From: Parus major
Lineage: Eukaryota > Chordata > Aves > Passeriformes > Paridae
Direction: 5' to 3'
Length of the DNA stretch: 64,000 nucleotides
Assembly (NCBI RefSeq): GCF_001522545.3
Contig: NC_031770.1
Coordinates: forward strand, 30,087,122 to 30,151,121
The first letter of the stretch is position 1. The number at the start of each line of letters is the position of its first letter. This document shows, in pieces, positions 52,118-64,000 of the stretch. The notes below the pieces were generated by a model. The model had not been told where the DNA came from. It was given only the letters and a program-made list of their open reading frames with translations, and did no database searches. The position numbers were made by a program, and so were the translations under genes.

Positions 52118-55100
52118 GCATGTTACCTTTTGCCTGGCAGCAAAATATCTGAGAATGGTTTGAAAATCATGGAGGACAATCTTCCAGCAGAGAAATAAAA
52201 ATGTCTTATTCCAAGCTCAGTTATGCATAATATCAGTAAGATGCAGTTACTTATGCTGTCTGAATCAAAAACATTTATTGCCATTATAAAAAAATATTTC
52301 AGGAGTTTCAAATGGGAATTTGTAGCTTGATGCACTGATCAGTGCTCACAGATTTATTAAATGTGATAAGTAACTTGACAATAAGAAAATAGCTGTAATC
52401 AATTGAATATGCATTTAACTTTGAAAGATATGGAACCAAAAATAAGTATATATTAGTTGTAACAATAAGTAAGCATGTACCCTGTTTCCTATTGGAAAGT
52501 GTTACCTGTCTTGAACTTTGCAGTCATAGTATAGAAGTAGTTTCCATCAGCTCATGCAGACAGCTAGGAAATAGGTTTCCTATTCTGTTGAAATGAGGTA
52601 AAATCTCTTACCAGGATCTGTTCAAATATGTTTATAAATGATCCATACATTTCAGCATCTCCTTGTATTCTTTCTTCAGTTGGTCTGCAAATTGTTTCTG
52701 ACAGGTTTAATTTATTTCTGAAAGACTGGTCTGCTCAGAAAACACAAGATCTGGTTCTCCTGCTTTCTTTTCTTTCAAAGCATGACATCCTATTGGTGAA
52801 AAGAAATTACACCTGTTTTATATCAGTTAAAAACTACAATTATAAATTCTGTTTTAGCCTTAATAATACCTATACATCCATTCTTAGGATTAGGACCAAA
52901 GTGAAAGAGAAGCTATTCATGGAACACATTGGTCTCTTGGAGTTTCAGGAAGCTTTGTTGACTAAGATAGATGGAGAATCTGAGAACCTGAGTTCCTGAG
53001 TTTCTGCTATTGGTGCTACTATGAATTAATTTCTACAGATCAATTCATATTTTGTGTCTTGGTTTACAATACCTTTAATGCTTTTGCTCTCAGGAAGATG
53101 TAGCCTCTCATAGTTGTGGAATGCTTTGAGACCATTGCATAGAAGGTACTGCATGAAAGCTCAAAATGACATACAGCAAGTCTGACTTCAGATTTCTTGT
53201 TGCTTTTCTGGATGACTGTTTTTAATTGCAGTGGGTTAAACAGCTGTAAAAATGCCATTGCTACACATAGAACAAAGGTTTTCATTCCTAGGTTCCCATG
53301 CAGGTGTGTGGCTGTGACCTGACCAATACTGTCTCTGCTGATCCTCCCCTGGTTTCTCCCTTGCAATTGATTCCAGCAATGATGAATTCACCTCATGAAA
53401 TTAATAATGTCAAGTTTGTCAATATTTTAAAAGCTAAACTTAATTTTGTTCTCTTGAGCCTTGCCTTTGGCTTATGGAAGCAGAAGCTTTAAACTCTATT
53501 ATTTGGGAAATCTACTGGGATGCCTTGGTGTGGCAGGTGCTATATAAGTTTAGCACTGCATCGCTATTGAAGTCCATTAAGATCTTTCTGGAGCTGTCAG
53601 CACTCTGCAGATTAAAACCAGAAAAATAAAAGCACTCAATAAATGCTGCTATAATGGTTTGGATAGCTGCAAAAAGAGGACTTATCTTTGGCTTGTGATC
53701 AGTTTATTTCTGGGTTCAATTTAAAGGTTTTTTTGCTTCCTGTATAAGATCTGAGAAAAAAAAATCAATGTAGAGATGCTTGGATGAGTGCCAGAAGAAA
53801 TATTGTACTGAATCCAGAATACAGAAATCCTTCACAATTTCTATATTTTGCCCTGTGCAGGCTCTTTATAGTCTAGCAAGAACTAAGCTGTACTATCATG
53901 ACTCCATTACCATTGCAGTGTTGTACAGGATGTGAGCAAATTGTCAGATTTTATTTGGTTATTTAAAAACATGTATCAACCCCCACCCCCAAAGATATTA
54001 TTAAAAAGGCAAGGTGAGAGGAAGAAGCATCAAACACCTGCAAAAGGGCTGGAAACAAACCATAGGAATAAGCACTCAGTTTTAAAGTTGGTGAAGATTG
54101 GCAGCAAGACACCTCCTTAATCCCTGCCATGGCTACTATTTAACTGTTTGGAAAAGGGAGGGCAAAGCGAGGTGTTAGAGGTGGATTGGACACTGCCACA
54201 GAGCTTCCTCACATGTAGAGGAGATGATGCAATGGCATCATCCATGCCTATGCTTGAGCAGGCATAGGACAGTGCCTCTGGAAGTGGTGGTGGAGAGCAC
54301 CCAGGCACTTGCAGGATTTTCCTGGAACCGTAATGCCTCAGGACAGGAACAGTGAGAGTGCAGTGGATTCTCCTGCTCAAGGCTCAAGGGTGCTCAAATT
54401 TGCAGATAATGCCAGTCTATTCAGAGTATTGGCCAAACCAGCCTGAAATCATGGTAATGCCTTTGGTTGGGTCAATGGCACAACCCTTTTTCCGTGCTCT
54501 GGTTTCTGTTTGGCAGATACTGAATAAGGCTCTTGGATACAAGTGTCAGAAATTGCAAAGTGATCTGAATGTGGTGTTTGACTGGGGAACATTTGGGAAC
54601 ACTGGAAATTGTGCATCAGAGAGGAGGCTCCTGACTGGGATGTGAAAAATGTAGGTAGTAGAAGGAGAATAGGGAGAAACAGATGCTTCTATTCATACTC
54701 CCAGAATACAAGGTCAAGGGAACATTCAATGGAAATATAAGGCAGCAAATGTTAAAAGGAAAAAAAAAATCTGTTAAAAGGAAATACATTTTTTACAATG
54801 CCTAATTAGCTCATTTCCATAAGATGACCTTATGCTTAAGAGATTAGTAGGATTAAAATAAAGGGATTAGACATTTATATGGATAATGTAACTGGGGATG
54901 TTCTTATTAAATAGAATACGTATTTTCTTTTGTTATGGAAGGATATATGCCCTCTTGCTTCAGGGCCTAGGCTAGTTGCTAACTGATAAGAATTAGAAAG
55001 AAATTTTCTCTTTTGGCAAGTCATTCCCTACTTGTCTTCTGCTAGGTTCCTTGTACTTAATCTGAATTGTTTCTACAGGCCCTTTCACAGTAGGATTATT

Positions 55101-55394
55101 AAACTATATGGCCCATTTGTTTGTTATAGCATGGCAATTCTGTTCATAATCAAATGTCTCACTGATAGATCACAAAAATCTCAGTGGCCTGAAACAAAAT
55201 TTCCTTTTTCTTCTGCTAGTTCCATAAGAGGGTTGACCTTGAGCACCCCCCATTAGACACCACCAAATCAGCACCAACAAATCTCACTTACCTGCCCTAA
55301 CAGTAATATCTTACAGTTCTCATTCAGAATTTACACGAGCTCAGTTACAGAGTGGCAGGACACCAAAGATCCCTCAACCTTCACCAAATGGGTT
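52118..55394. other. Intergenic, no assigned feature
   Basis: Unremarkable AT-rich DNA. Around 54390-54420 the phrase CTCAAATTTGCAGATAATGC resembles the FADD-type reverse transcriptase motif of CR1 in one frame, but surrounding frames do not support it. Confidence 0.45.
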
Positions 55395-55581
55395 GTCAAG
55401 CATTGACAACAGGCTACCCAAGGAAGTGATGGCATCATCATCCCTAAATTTATTTGAAATATGTGTAGATGTGGCACTTAAAGACATGCTTTAGTGTTGG
55501 ATTACACAGTGTTGGGTTAATGGTTGGACTTGATGATCTTGAAGGTATTTTCCAACCTGAACAATTCCATGATTCTGTGTC
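55395..55581 (+). mobile_element. CR1 LINE 3' end, about 185 bp
   Basis: GACAACAGGCTACCCAAGGA, AGTGATGGCATCATCATCCC, GTGTAGATGTGGCACTTAAA, GGTTGGACTTGATGATCTTG, TTTTCCAACCTGAACAATTC and CATGATTCTGTG follow the CR1 tail order on the plus strand. Confidence 0.92.
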
Positions 55582-58500
55582 CTCCCACAGATGTGAATGG
55601 CAGTGTCTCATGGATGCTGCCGGTTGTCAGAATTTGGGGCAAAACCAAATGATAATGAGAAGTTAAAATTGATTCAAAACTCTTCCTTTCACTTCCAGGC
55701 AAGATAAGAAAGTTGCTGCTAGTAGTCTAGTCTTCCCATTAAAAAGCATCAGATGGCCTTATCTAACCTGTCTAAAATTCATTTGTCTTGCATTTTGATT
55801 ACTGAAATATCCTTCTCTTTGGTCTTGCCAAGTATAATTTCAGTCTTTGTACATCCTTGCAAAATGCGGCTGTAAAGATCATCCTCCTAATCCATCTGTT
55901 TGAGGATTTTACACATTCTTTGCTCCTCTCTACTATATTTCTCTTCTTTACTCCATCAAACACAAGCTATTTGTCTTTCCTGTCAAGCCCCTTCCCATCC
56001 TGTCAAGGAGCTCTCCTTTGCTATGACAATGTCATCTCCTTCTCATCATTCTGTCAGTCTCTATTTCTCACTTGTCAACATTTTTATAGAAACAACTGGG
56101 CTTTTTTCCTTACTGCTATTGGGAAGAATTTTGGTAAAGAGCAGCAAAATACCCTCATTATTTTTCCAAATTTCTGCTGAAAACACTCTGTTATTGTGTT
56201 GCCTATGAAAAGCTTGCCAGTAACATGGCCACTCTCCATCACACGGTCAGACAGGACTCAAACTAAACAACCTGGGCCCTGTGTGCCCAGATGCACCTGC
56301 TTCCCTTTACATACACCTGGAAGGTCACGATAGTCTATTTGGTTCTGCAAAGTGTCTCCACAATAGCTTCCCCATCGTTGACTGGGATGGGCCACTACAA
56401 AACAAACATTGATCTTCCTCATTCCTTTCCCATCACTTGATGAGTTTAACAGAGGGCTGATGCTTTTGTGCCAGTGAAATACCCAAGTTAGGAACTGCTT
56501 TCTGTATGAGCTATATGTGTGTGGTCATCAGGCCCTCCAGCCAAGGTCCCTTCTGAAGGCACATGCAGTGAGAAGTGTTCAGCTTTGCCCTATGCTTGGC
56601 AATGTTGCTTTTCTCCCCTCGAGTAAAGATTCCTGCAAATCCTCCAGTTCAAGAGAGTGTTTTTTGTGTACTAAATGCTGCCATTATTTATAAAGCACTC
56701 TTGCTGAATGTGTCTGAAGTCAGTCCTGCAGGACAGTTTCAATCAAATTGTGTTCAATTTATTCCAGCTGAGTAACCCTGAAACGTAAATAAAATTAAAT
56801 TAATAGTGTTGTCTTTATATTGTGTTACAAATGTAATAAGCTTGAAGTAATGCTGACTGTAAAATCAGATAGAGTAAAAATCAACCCCTAGAAAGAAGTG
56901 CAAAATTTGATATCTGGCTTACAAGAACAATCAGGGTACATGTAATCCAGAAGGTATTTTTAATTATATTTGTTCATACTGTTTCTCTGCTTCATTCTAA
57001 CAAAAGACAAGAAATACTCTGCTACAGTGGTTATGTTTTGTTTGACAAACATGCAGAATACCCTGTATCTGTTCCTAGCTGACTGTTTTGGGACTTGCAG
57101 GAATACTGTTACTAACAATTATCTTGCATTTATAGGACACCTTTAATCCCAAAGTGCTTACATAGCACTGTCAAAATATGTGTGTTTTCTTCCACTTACT
57201 TGGTGAGACTCCAGATTTGGTCCTAGAAGATATAAATATTTATATATATGTAGCAGAATATCTTATCTATTGAATACCTCCCCAGAAAATTTAGTCCCCA
57301 GAAGGTCTAGGATTCTTCAGATATTTGGATAAACATTACCCAGAATCACTGGGGAAAACCCAGCTTTCACCAAGACGGCTACAAAATACGTTGCAGGCAT
57401 ACAAAGCAGGCACAGCTTCAGGATGTGATGTCTTATCTAAAGCATTAGAGACAGGAAAATATGTGGAATGCAGTTGAGTAACTAGGAATAGCTGGTGGAA
57501 TTGGTCCTGTTGGAACTCAAGCCCCTGGCTTGGGGGAGTCCAGGTATTTTGAATGCTGCCATCTCTTCAGCTGCCTTGCTTTGAACTGCCCAGGGAGTAA
57601 TCTGGAACCCATCCAGTCTCTCACATACCCTTCTGCTTATCTTACAAGGCTTTGTGGTGTGCAGGCAGAGGACTCCACAGACTCAGGGAAAAGATGCAAA
57701 CCTATCTGGTGCAGCACAGATGGAAGGAAAGGGAAAGTGGGACTCAGCTGACAGATATCCACTGCTATTCCATCACAAGGTATGCAAGCTGCACTGGGGA
57801 GCACCTCAGAGCCATGCTTTTTTTTCCACCTCTGTTCTTTTCCAAAGGCCCTAAAGCATAGTGCAGTAAAGTTGTTTCCACAGCAAAACATTCTCCAAAC
57901 CTTGGAAGATCTCAGGACTGGCAATAGCCACCTCTATGTATGAAGCAAAGTGTCTTTGTTCTAGTAACCCATATCAGGCTACCAGAAGCAAATTGAGGTT
58001 CTCAGTGGACAAGAAACTCTTCTGACCTGCCAGCAGCATGTAGATATTAAGGACATTTAGTTTCCAAGACATTTGTGACCTCAAGGTGCTTGGACAGTCT
58101 CCTCTGAAAGTCTGACAGATTGTCTATGAATCCTAAAAAAGTGTTTAAAACACCTAAAAAGGAGTTTAAAGTGATAAAGAAAATACTAAATCACTGTCAG
58201 TGTTGATAGACTTAAAAAAACCTGATGCCTTAATATTTCCTGACTTTAAAAAGCTTACCTAGAAATCTTTCCAAATTCATTTCGACTCGAGTAAAATTCA
58301 TGAAGCTGCAGTCATATTGTTCTTTCTATTTAATTTCTGCTTCATACATTCCTTTCATAACTACTGAGAGCCCCAGGAAGAGAGGGAAAAGTCAGCTCTA
58401 TTGTGATGGGGAGCATCTTGGTAAAAGGCATTGGGATTATGACAAGGCAATGTTCAGTCCAAAGGGTACCAGCCCAAAGTGCTGAATTAAGGTATCCTTG

Positions 58501-60739
58501 ATGTATCATCCAAGAACTGTGGAGGTCTTTCAGTATTATTTTATTTTTACTTAAACAAATGAGCAGTCAGTGGGTTAAATAAATTCTAAAGAGGAAGAAA
58601 CTCTAACAATGCCTCTGATCCTCCTTTCTTTTGTGGCTCTTGTATGTTCTGCTCACTCACTTTCCTCAGTTATTCACAGCCACATGACAAATGCTACCTA
58701 ATGGCTGGCTTATTCTATTTGTGCTTTTGTACTACCCTCTCCTTACAAACCTGAAACACTTTGAATTCACACAGTGAACTACAGCAAGTCAATGTTCACT
58801 TTTGATACACTGGATTTATCCAAAAAGTGCCTTGTGCAAAAATCTTTGCATGAGCTATGGTGTGTTAAGTTTTGTGTGGACACATCTATACTTTGAACTT
58901 TTCTACCTGGTCTCTTGCTGATATCCCATATGATATTTCTTCATGCTGGGGTGTTTTCATCTGCTTACCTGTAGGCTTTCACTGGATATAGGGCCAAACT
59001 AATGGGATTCAGCTAATGGTACATGTACCCCACAAGTAGTCTGTGAATACGTACTCACAATCTCATGCACTATTTCACGTCTCACAATCTCCTAGCCAAG
59101 AAAATGAGGAGTCATCCAGGATTCATAGGTGATCCTACACCCAGGAAAAGCAGGCTGATCAGACATGCTGAGAGTGATCTGGAGATATAGGAGTATATAC
59201 TAAAATGGTGGAGAAGGATGTGCTTAGGATATGGCTCATTGCAACAATGATGGAATAAAACTGGCAAAAATGGGAGAAAAAACAATGAGTCTGTCAATGT
59301 TTCATGTACCAACTTCTTCCCCAAGGCTTTGTGTCTGACGTTTGGTGCAGAAGATTGTGTGCTGTGACCTGTGCTGGTGGGAGAGAAGAGCCTTATCCTA
59401 ACTTAGTCAGGGCTACAAGAATGTAAAATTCCTGAAAACCTAGGACCTTTTCCCTGTGGAAAAACAAACAAAAACCCTGGACAGACCCAGACAAGGATGC
59501 TGCTTAAATACAGGATAAACTTGCTGTACAATTACAGTAAAAGAGTGCTCAAGATGGTGGTGGTAGACTTCATGTTCAGGTGTGTCTTGGGGTTATAGAG
59601 AGAGGGGTAAGGGAAGGCACACAAATAGGTTCTGCAAACCATGCAATTGATGTCATTTTAGGCCAAAAGAATTAGGCAGTTTCTCCAATCTGTTTGGGTT
59701 GTGGATACTAAGTCTGCTGAAAGAAGCATTCATCCAAGGAAGTTCTTTTTGGTGATGATCATTCCTCTAAAATTTGCATAGAAATTGCACACGGTCTCTT
59801 ACTTACCATCCCCATTCTCCCAGCCTTTTGCATTTTCATACTTATCAGGCCAATCACTGTGGCACATGCCTGCACCTCAGTCAAACTAATGACAGTGCAG
59901 CACTTTCAGATGGATAAATACTTAATAGGGACATTCATGTCTACTGCAGCTAGGGAGAGCTTGGGCAATAAACAAGGCACTTTGCTATTTGATGGACACT
60001 GTCAGCTTTCAGCTCCCATGGCATTTTATAAGGTATATTTCCAAAACAAGATCTGTTGAAATGGAAGATTAAATACCTCTGGACTGGTCGCTGTCACAGT
60101 CACACTCTTGGCATCATCAGAGTTTAGGTCTAGTAAGATTATTGCAGGACTCAACTTGGCATTATGCTTTGAATATGTCCCCTACTGGAATGAGGGAGAA
60201 CAGCAGGCAAGGCAGTGCTGCACCTCCTCACCAAGAGTGCAAGACAAAGCAGGTCCAGAAGGGTTGTTGGTGAAGTGATGACCTGAGATGACTCTTTGGT
60301 TACACAAAAAGATCTCATCTCCTTTGTCTGTGCTCTGCTTTCAAATAGCTCCCTTCTCTGCCCTTCAGGGCCTAATTTAATAAAAAACTTTTGAAATTGA
60401 AATACCTTGGTTGCAAGGTACTTGGTTGCACTCTTTTCGCTTTTCCAACACCAAAATATCATGTATGTTTTGAAAAGCAACTGTTTGAAAGACAGCAGTC
60501 ACTCTAGGAGAAGTTCATTTACATCACTTTCATTGGGTACCTTAGAATACATAAAAACAGTGCAAAAAGTACCAGCTGGAAATTGCAAGTTTTCATGAAT
60601 TTAGTTTTTTATTTCTTCCAGTATTCTAGCAGTGGTTAATGATATTATGTCTGTATGAATATTAGGGCTGTTTCTTTTAGTATTAGGTCTGTTTCGTTTT
60701 GATACATCATGGAGCAAGCTGTAAATGGAAGTGCAGAAA
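55582..60739. other. Intergenic, no assigned feature
   Basis: No recognised gene or repeat. Short chance frames only, for example 55857-56208 and 57637-57924. TATATA runs near 57237-57250. Confidence 0.5.
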
Positions 60740-60832
60740 TAGGGATGTGGTTTAGCGGTGGATTTGGCTAGGTTAACAGTTGGACTCTTGAAGGTCTTTT
60801 CCAACATCAGAAATGCTAAGATTCTCTGATTC
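60740..60832 (+). mobile_element. CR1 LINE 3' end scrap, about 90 bp
   Basis: GGATGTGGTTTAGCGGTGGA, ACAGTTGGACTCTTGAAGGT, CTTTTCCAACATCAGAAATG and AGATTCTCTGATTC match the last part of the CR1 consensus. Confidence 0.85.
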
Positions 60833-61299
60833 ATGGCAGGATGAACGTCTCAAGCATAAGAACAGTGCACCTTGACACAAAGACAGGGTTGATTTAATTC
60901 TTTCCCCATCCCTACTCTTTCAGCTCCTTAGTGCATGGATTTGTCCTGCCTAACCTCCCAATGTCTCTCATCCCCACCATCTTTCCAACTTTTTAGGGTT
61001 CCTCAGCAAAATGAAAGCAGCATGGGAAACATTTTATTGTTGCTACATCTTCCCCTGCCTGGGAAGAGAGACTTGGGAATGACATTCCAAAATTTGGAAA
61101 CGTTGGAAACATTGTCATGGCTGTTATCAAGATCCCAGCTGCCACAGTAATGGTTTAATCTGTTTGTCAGCCTGTCCTTCTGTCATAGTATAGTCTCCAA
61201 GAAATGGGAGAGTATCAATTGTGGAGTACAAAATTTACCACCTAAGTAAAAAAGAAAAGGGAAGAGGTCAAGTGTTTCACATCATCTTGATAGTATTGT

Positions 61300-61450
61300 G
61301 GAGGATGAAAAAAAGAAAAAATGAAAAGAAGAAGGGAGCTCTCTGAGCAGAAATACAAGACAGGTTTTTACTTGAAGGAGGTGTAGGAGGGAGAGAGAAA
61401 TGAACAGCAGTAAATGAAAAACAACAACAGCAACAAAGAGAAAGAACAAC
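61300..61450 (+). repeat. Purine-rich low-complexity stretch
   Basis: Mostly A and G (AAAAAAAGAAAAAATGAAAA, GGAGGGAGAGAGAAATG, then AACAACAACAGCAACAAAG). No coding meaning; it creates long C/T-rich frames on the opposite strand. Confidence 0.6.
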
Positions 61451-62493
61451 CCTGCAGAAGAGGCTTCTGAATTGGAGACAGAGCAGAGAGCTGGTGGAGG
61501 ATGTGCTTGTGGCTCATTCCTGTGCACTATGTCAGCCCCAGCCAGCCGTGTTCTGGAAAGCAGAGGGACAAGAGATTATTATGGGCAGCAGTACACAACA
61601 CAAAGCCAAACACAGGCCAGAAGCTTGCTCATTCCTTCTGCAAAAGCTGTGACAACAAAACCAGCAGGCCCCTCACTTGTAGTCAGGCAAGGACATCAGA
61701 CAGATTGGCCACATCTGCACCCAGGTGGGAGCATTGCAGCCTTCCTGCATGCACTCAGCGTCTTTTCCACTGTTTTACAGCATGAATTTTAATGACAGTA
61801 TTTCACAGATTGTTCTGTGGATGAGTCTGTACCTTGCCTGATGGAAAATTCTGCCTGGATTTTTCTGATGGGAGGTTTTACTACTTCCATTATTTGATTT
61901 CCAGCAAATGCTATTTTTGACAAAAATGTTACCGTTTAATAAATTTATATGCTATCTCATAAACATCTTAAAATGCCTTTTTGACAAACCTAATAAACAG
62001 AACAAAATGCTTTTTTAATAAAACCACTGAAATCTTGCCAGGCTGCCTAATAAACTTGCATTTTAGCATGGTTAGCATCTGGGCTTAAAGAAGTGTAAAA
62101 CTACCCACACCTTTGAGCTATAACTTTCTGAAATTTGCTGATCTTGCCATGTCCAAAGACCCTGTGCTTTACTTTTCTACCAGTCAGCGAGGCTCAGAAC
62201 TAGGTTAATCTATTGGGCAAAAAAATACAGTGGGTTTACACTTCACAGGGGCAGATATTGCTCAGTAGCCTCCAGTTTTGTCATGCCTTCGTCAGACTTT
62301 CAAATACATATTTCATTTGCATTCCATGTTAATTCTTCATAGAAGGGAGTGGTTCTTATATAAGTGGCCCAGAAAAAATGTTTCATGAGTTGGGGGAAGC
62401 TGATTGATTTTCTTAGAACAGGAAGAAGTCACTTTTGACAGCACCCTTGTTATCAAAGTGTTGTTGGGAGAGAGAAAGCTACATACTCTGAGA

Positions 62494-62550
62494 GAGTGTG
62501 TGTGACTGCATCTGTGTGTATGCATGTGTGTGGGTGTGGGTGTGTGTCAC
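62494..62550 (+). repeat. Degenerate TG-rich microsatellite
   Basis: Interrupted GTGTGTG runs with TGCATC and GGGTGTGGGTGTGTGT insertions over about 55 bp. Confidence 0.75.
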
Positions 62551-63257
62551 CAAACACGTTATTTACCAGCTGGCGGTAGCTGGGAGTGGTGAACTTGCAG
62601 TGTAATGATGCAGTGATATCCATGGTGACAAGCAAAAAAATGAAAAAAACCTCTGGCATATGTGTCCAGAACTGCAGAGCTCCTGTTTTTCAAGACCTAC
62701 CCTCATGGTGCTGTGGGGACACAGTCTCAGCCATGCATTTCCTTAGATGCACTGCTCATATGCACACCTTTCCTGAGATTCTGTGGATGCATGTCTTTCT
62801 TTGTGCCTTTGCCTCTCCATTGGGGAGGGAATGCAAGACACCCATACTTATTTCAATTTCTGCTGCCTGCTTGTGGGTCAGGCATCCTGTTTTCTCTGTT
62901 TGCTATTATCTCATTCTCCCAGTTATCCAAGAATTGGAGGAAAGTGATAAAGAGATGGGAAACTAGGGAGAGAGGAACATTGCCAGATAAACAAGGCAGT
63001 GGAAGCACAGTTCGGAGGGACACGGGCAGTGCTCAGGTGAGTGCTACCACTTTTACCCACTTGATTAATGTTTGAACTTTATGACCTTATTCTTAAGCTA
63101 GAGTAACTTTGGCAGCTTCCAGAATTTCTTAGTAAAACAGACTACAACTGACACTGCTAAAAAGGTGTTGTAGTTAAGTTAATTTTTGTTAGTTTAGTTA
63201 ATTTTGTTAAGAATATGTTAAAAGTTGTTGCTATGTTCTTGTTTCCCCCTTGTTGAG

Positions 63258-63703
63258 TGTAATGGTTTAGCCCCAGTTGTCTATCATATAAATCCCTCCC
63301 TGTTTTCCTGAATGTTCCCAGTCAATCGCCTTTACCCTGCCCCATCTCCCCATCAATCACTGTAAACCCCACCTCTCCTTCCAGCTCCTTTCATGTACAT
63401 CATCCCTTCCTTGACATGTTATTGGTTGTTGTGTTATGTTCCCACCTTCTTTGTATCCCCATTGGTCCCTGATATTGTAACCTCCTCCCCTTACCCCTCC
63501 CTCCGTAAATTCTGATTGGACCCTGAACTGTGCCCACCCCTGAGATAAAACCCAGAGCACAGAGGTGCTCTGGGCTCTCTTCAGTGGTGTTCTGTCTGAG
63601 CTCAGACTTCGTGCTTATCCCCTATCCTGAATAAACCTGTTCCTGGGAAGTACAGCCGAGTGAGTCTCCTCCATCCTTCTGCCACCACCCACGACGCCTG
63701 AAT
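63258..63703 (+). mobile_element. 5' LTR of a retroviral element at the window edge
   Basis: It starts TGTAATGGTTTAGCCCCAG. Promoter signals are two or more CCAAT-type sites (ATTGG at about 63420 and 63461), a TATA-like ATAAAA (63545-63550), a perfect 10-bp hairpin directly downstream (63551-63574), and AATAAA at 63630-63635 about 60 bases later, then U5. The 3' limit is set only by the primer-site-like sequence that follows; a clean CA end is not obvious. Because leader sequence follows, this looks like a 5' LTR rather than a solo LTR. Confidence 0.72.
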
Positions 63704-64000
63704 TGGCAGAGCCCGGCAGGGGTCAGTGCTCTAAAGGTTCTGCAGTGGGATCTCCTTTCCCCTGCAGTTCCCCACTCCTGGTGGCTGCCCGTGCCGGAGT
63801 GGCACCGTAGAGCTAGCCCGAAGCTCCGGTGCGGCCAAAGAGCAGCGTCAAAAAGGCAAGCTCCTATGGAGGCTAAAGGGTGCTCTCTTAACTTTTCTGT
63901 GTGATGCTAGCACTTGTCTGGGCCCTGTCTCCCCTTGCAGATGCTCTGTCCACAATGATACAATTGAGGTTTGGCAGTAGCATCTCAGAGCCATAGTAGC
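63704..64000 (+). mobile_element. Retroviral leader (primer site and start of internal region), cut by the window edge
   Basis: TGGCAGAGCCCGGCAGGG directly after the LTR has the TGG start and GC-rich make-up of a tRNA primer-binding site; the tRNA is not identified. About 280 bp of GC-rich non-coding leader follows. No gag frame is visible before the edge. Confidence 0.5.

Larger units (their letters stand above)
60833..63257. other. Intergenic, no assigned gene
   Basis: Apart from the purine-rich and TG-rich stretches, nothing is recognised. Open frames at 61472-61792 and 62586-63075 have no family resemblance. Confidence 0.5.

Noticed and set aside
54390..54420. Possible CR1 reverse transcriptase motif
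   Set aside because: One short phrase only; flanking translation has no further match.
61282..61527. Hydrophobic Leu/Phe-rich minus frame
   Set aside because: Complement of the purine-rich low-complexity stretch.

Overview
This is vertebrate nuclear DNA, almost certainly from a bird and probably a songbird. CR1 LINE 3' ends occur on both strands. Several retroviral LTRs have termini I recognise from passerine ERVL and ERVK families. The sequence is AT-rich, gene-sparse and full of introns, with one sharp CpG island. There are no bacterial genes, operons, CRISPR arrays, rRNA or recognisable tRNA. Almost every open frame is chance, antisense or repeat-derived.

One gene is identified: ZFAND3, an A20/AN1-type zinc-finger protein, on the minus strand. 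Exon 1 starts at an ATG at 36146 in a strong Kozak context and encodes MGDAGSERSKAPSLPPR before running into a 152-base assembly gap (35944-36095). Exon 2 is a 41-base micro-exon at 3668-3708 encoding SSKTMNLCSKCFA. It is flanked by a polypyrimidine tract with AG (acceptor) and by GTAAGT (donor). Intron 1 is therefore about 32 kb. Positions 1-3667 are the start of intron 2, and the other exons lie beyond the left edge. Inserted in the introns are an ERVK-like LTR (974-1420), an ERVL-type solo LTR with a perfect 5-bp target duplication (10462-11186), a 52-bp-arm inverted repeat (16071-16213), a CR1 tail with an AT microsatellite (about 18400-18560), and two LTRs close together (22257-22799 and 23095-23370).

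The CpG island (about 35430-37330) is the ZFAND3 promoter. On its far side a good plus-strand splice donor at 37259/37260 hints at a divergent, possibly non-coding, transcript.

From about 37.3 kb to 64 kb I see no exon I can assign. This is upstream intergenic sequence with CR1 fragments (38386-38700, 44205-44326, 55395-55581, 60740-60832), LTRs (40538-41850, 43408-43830, 51355-52117), a long ATATT-type pentanucleotide array (42957-43159), and at the right edge an LTR followed by apparent retroviral leader (63258-64000). In human, MDGA1 lies upstream of ZFAND3; whether it follows to the right here cannot be seen.

I found no clear new biological system. The items most worth checking are the intronic hairpin at 16 kb, the mosaic relation between the LTRs at 10.5 and 51.4 kb, the divergent side of the CpG island, and the gap that hides the end of ZFAND3 exon 1.
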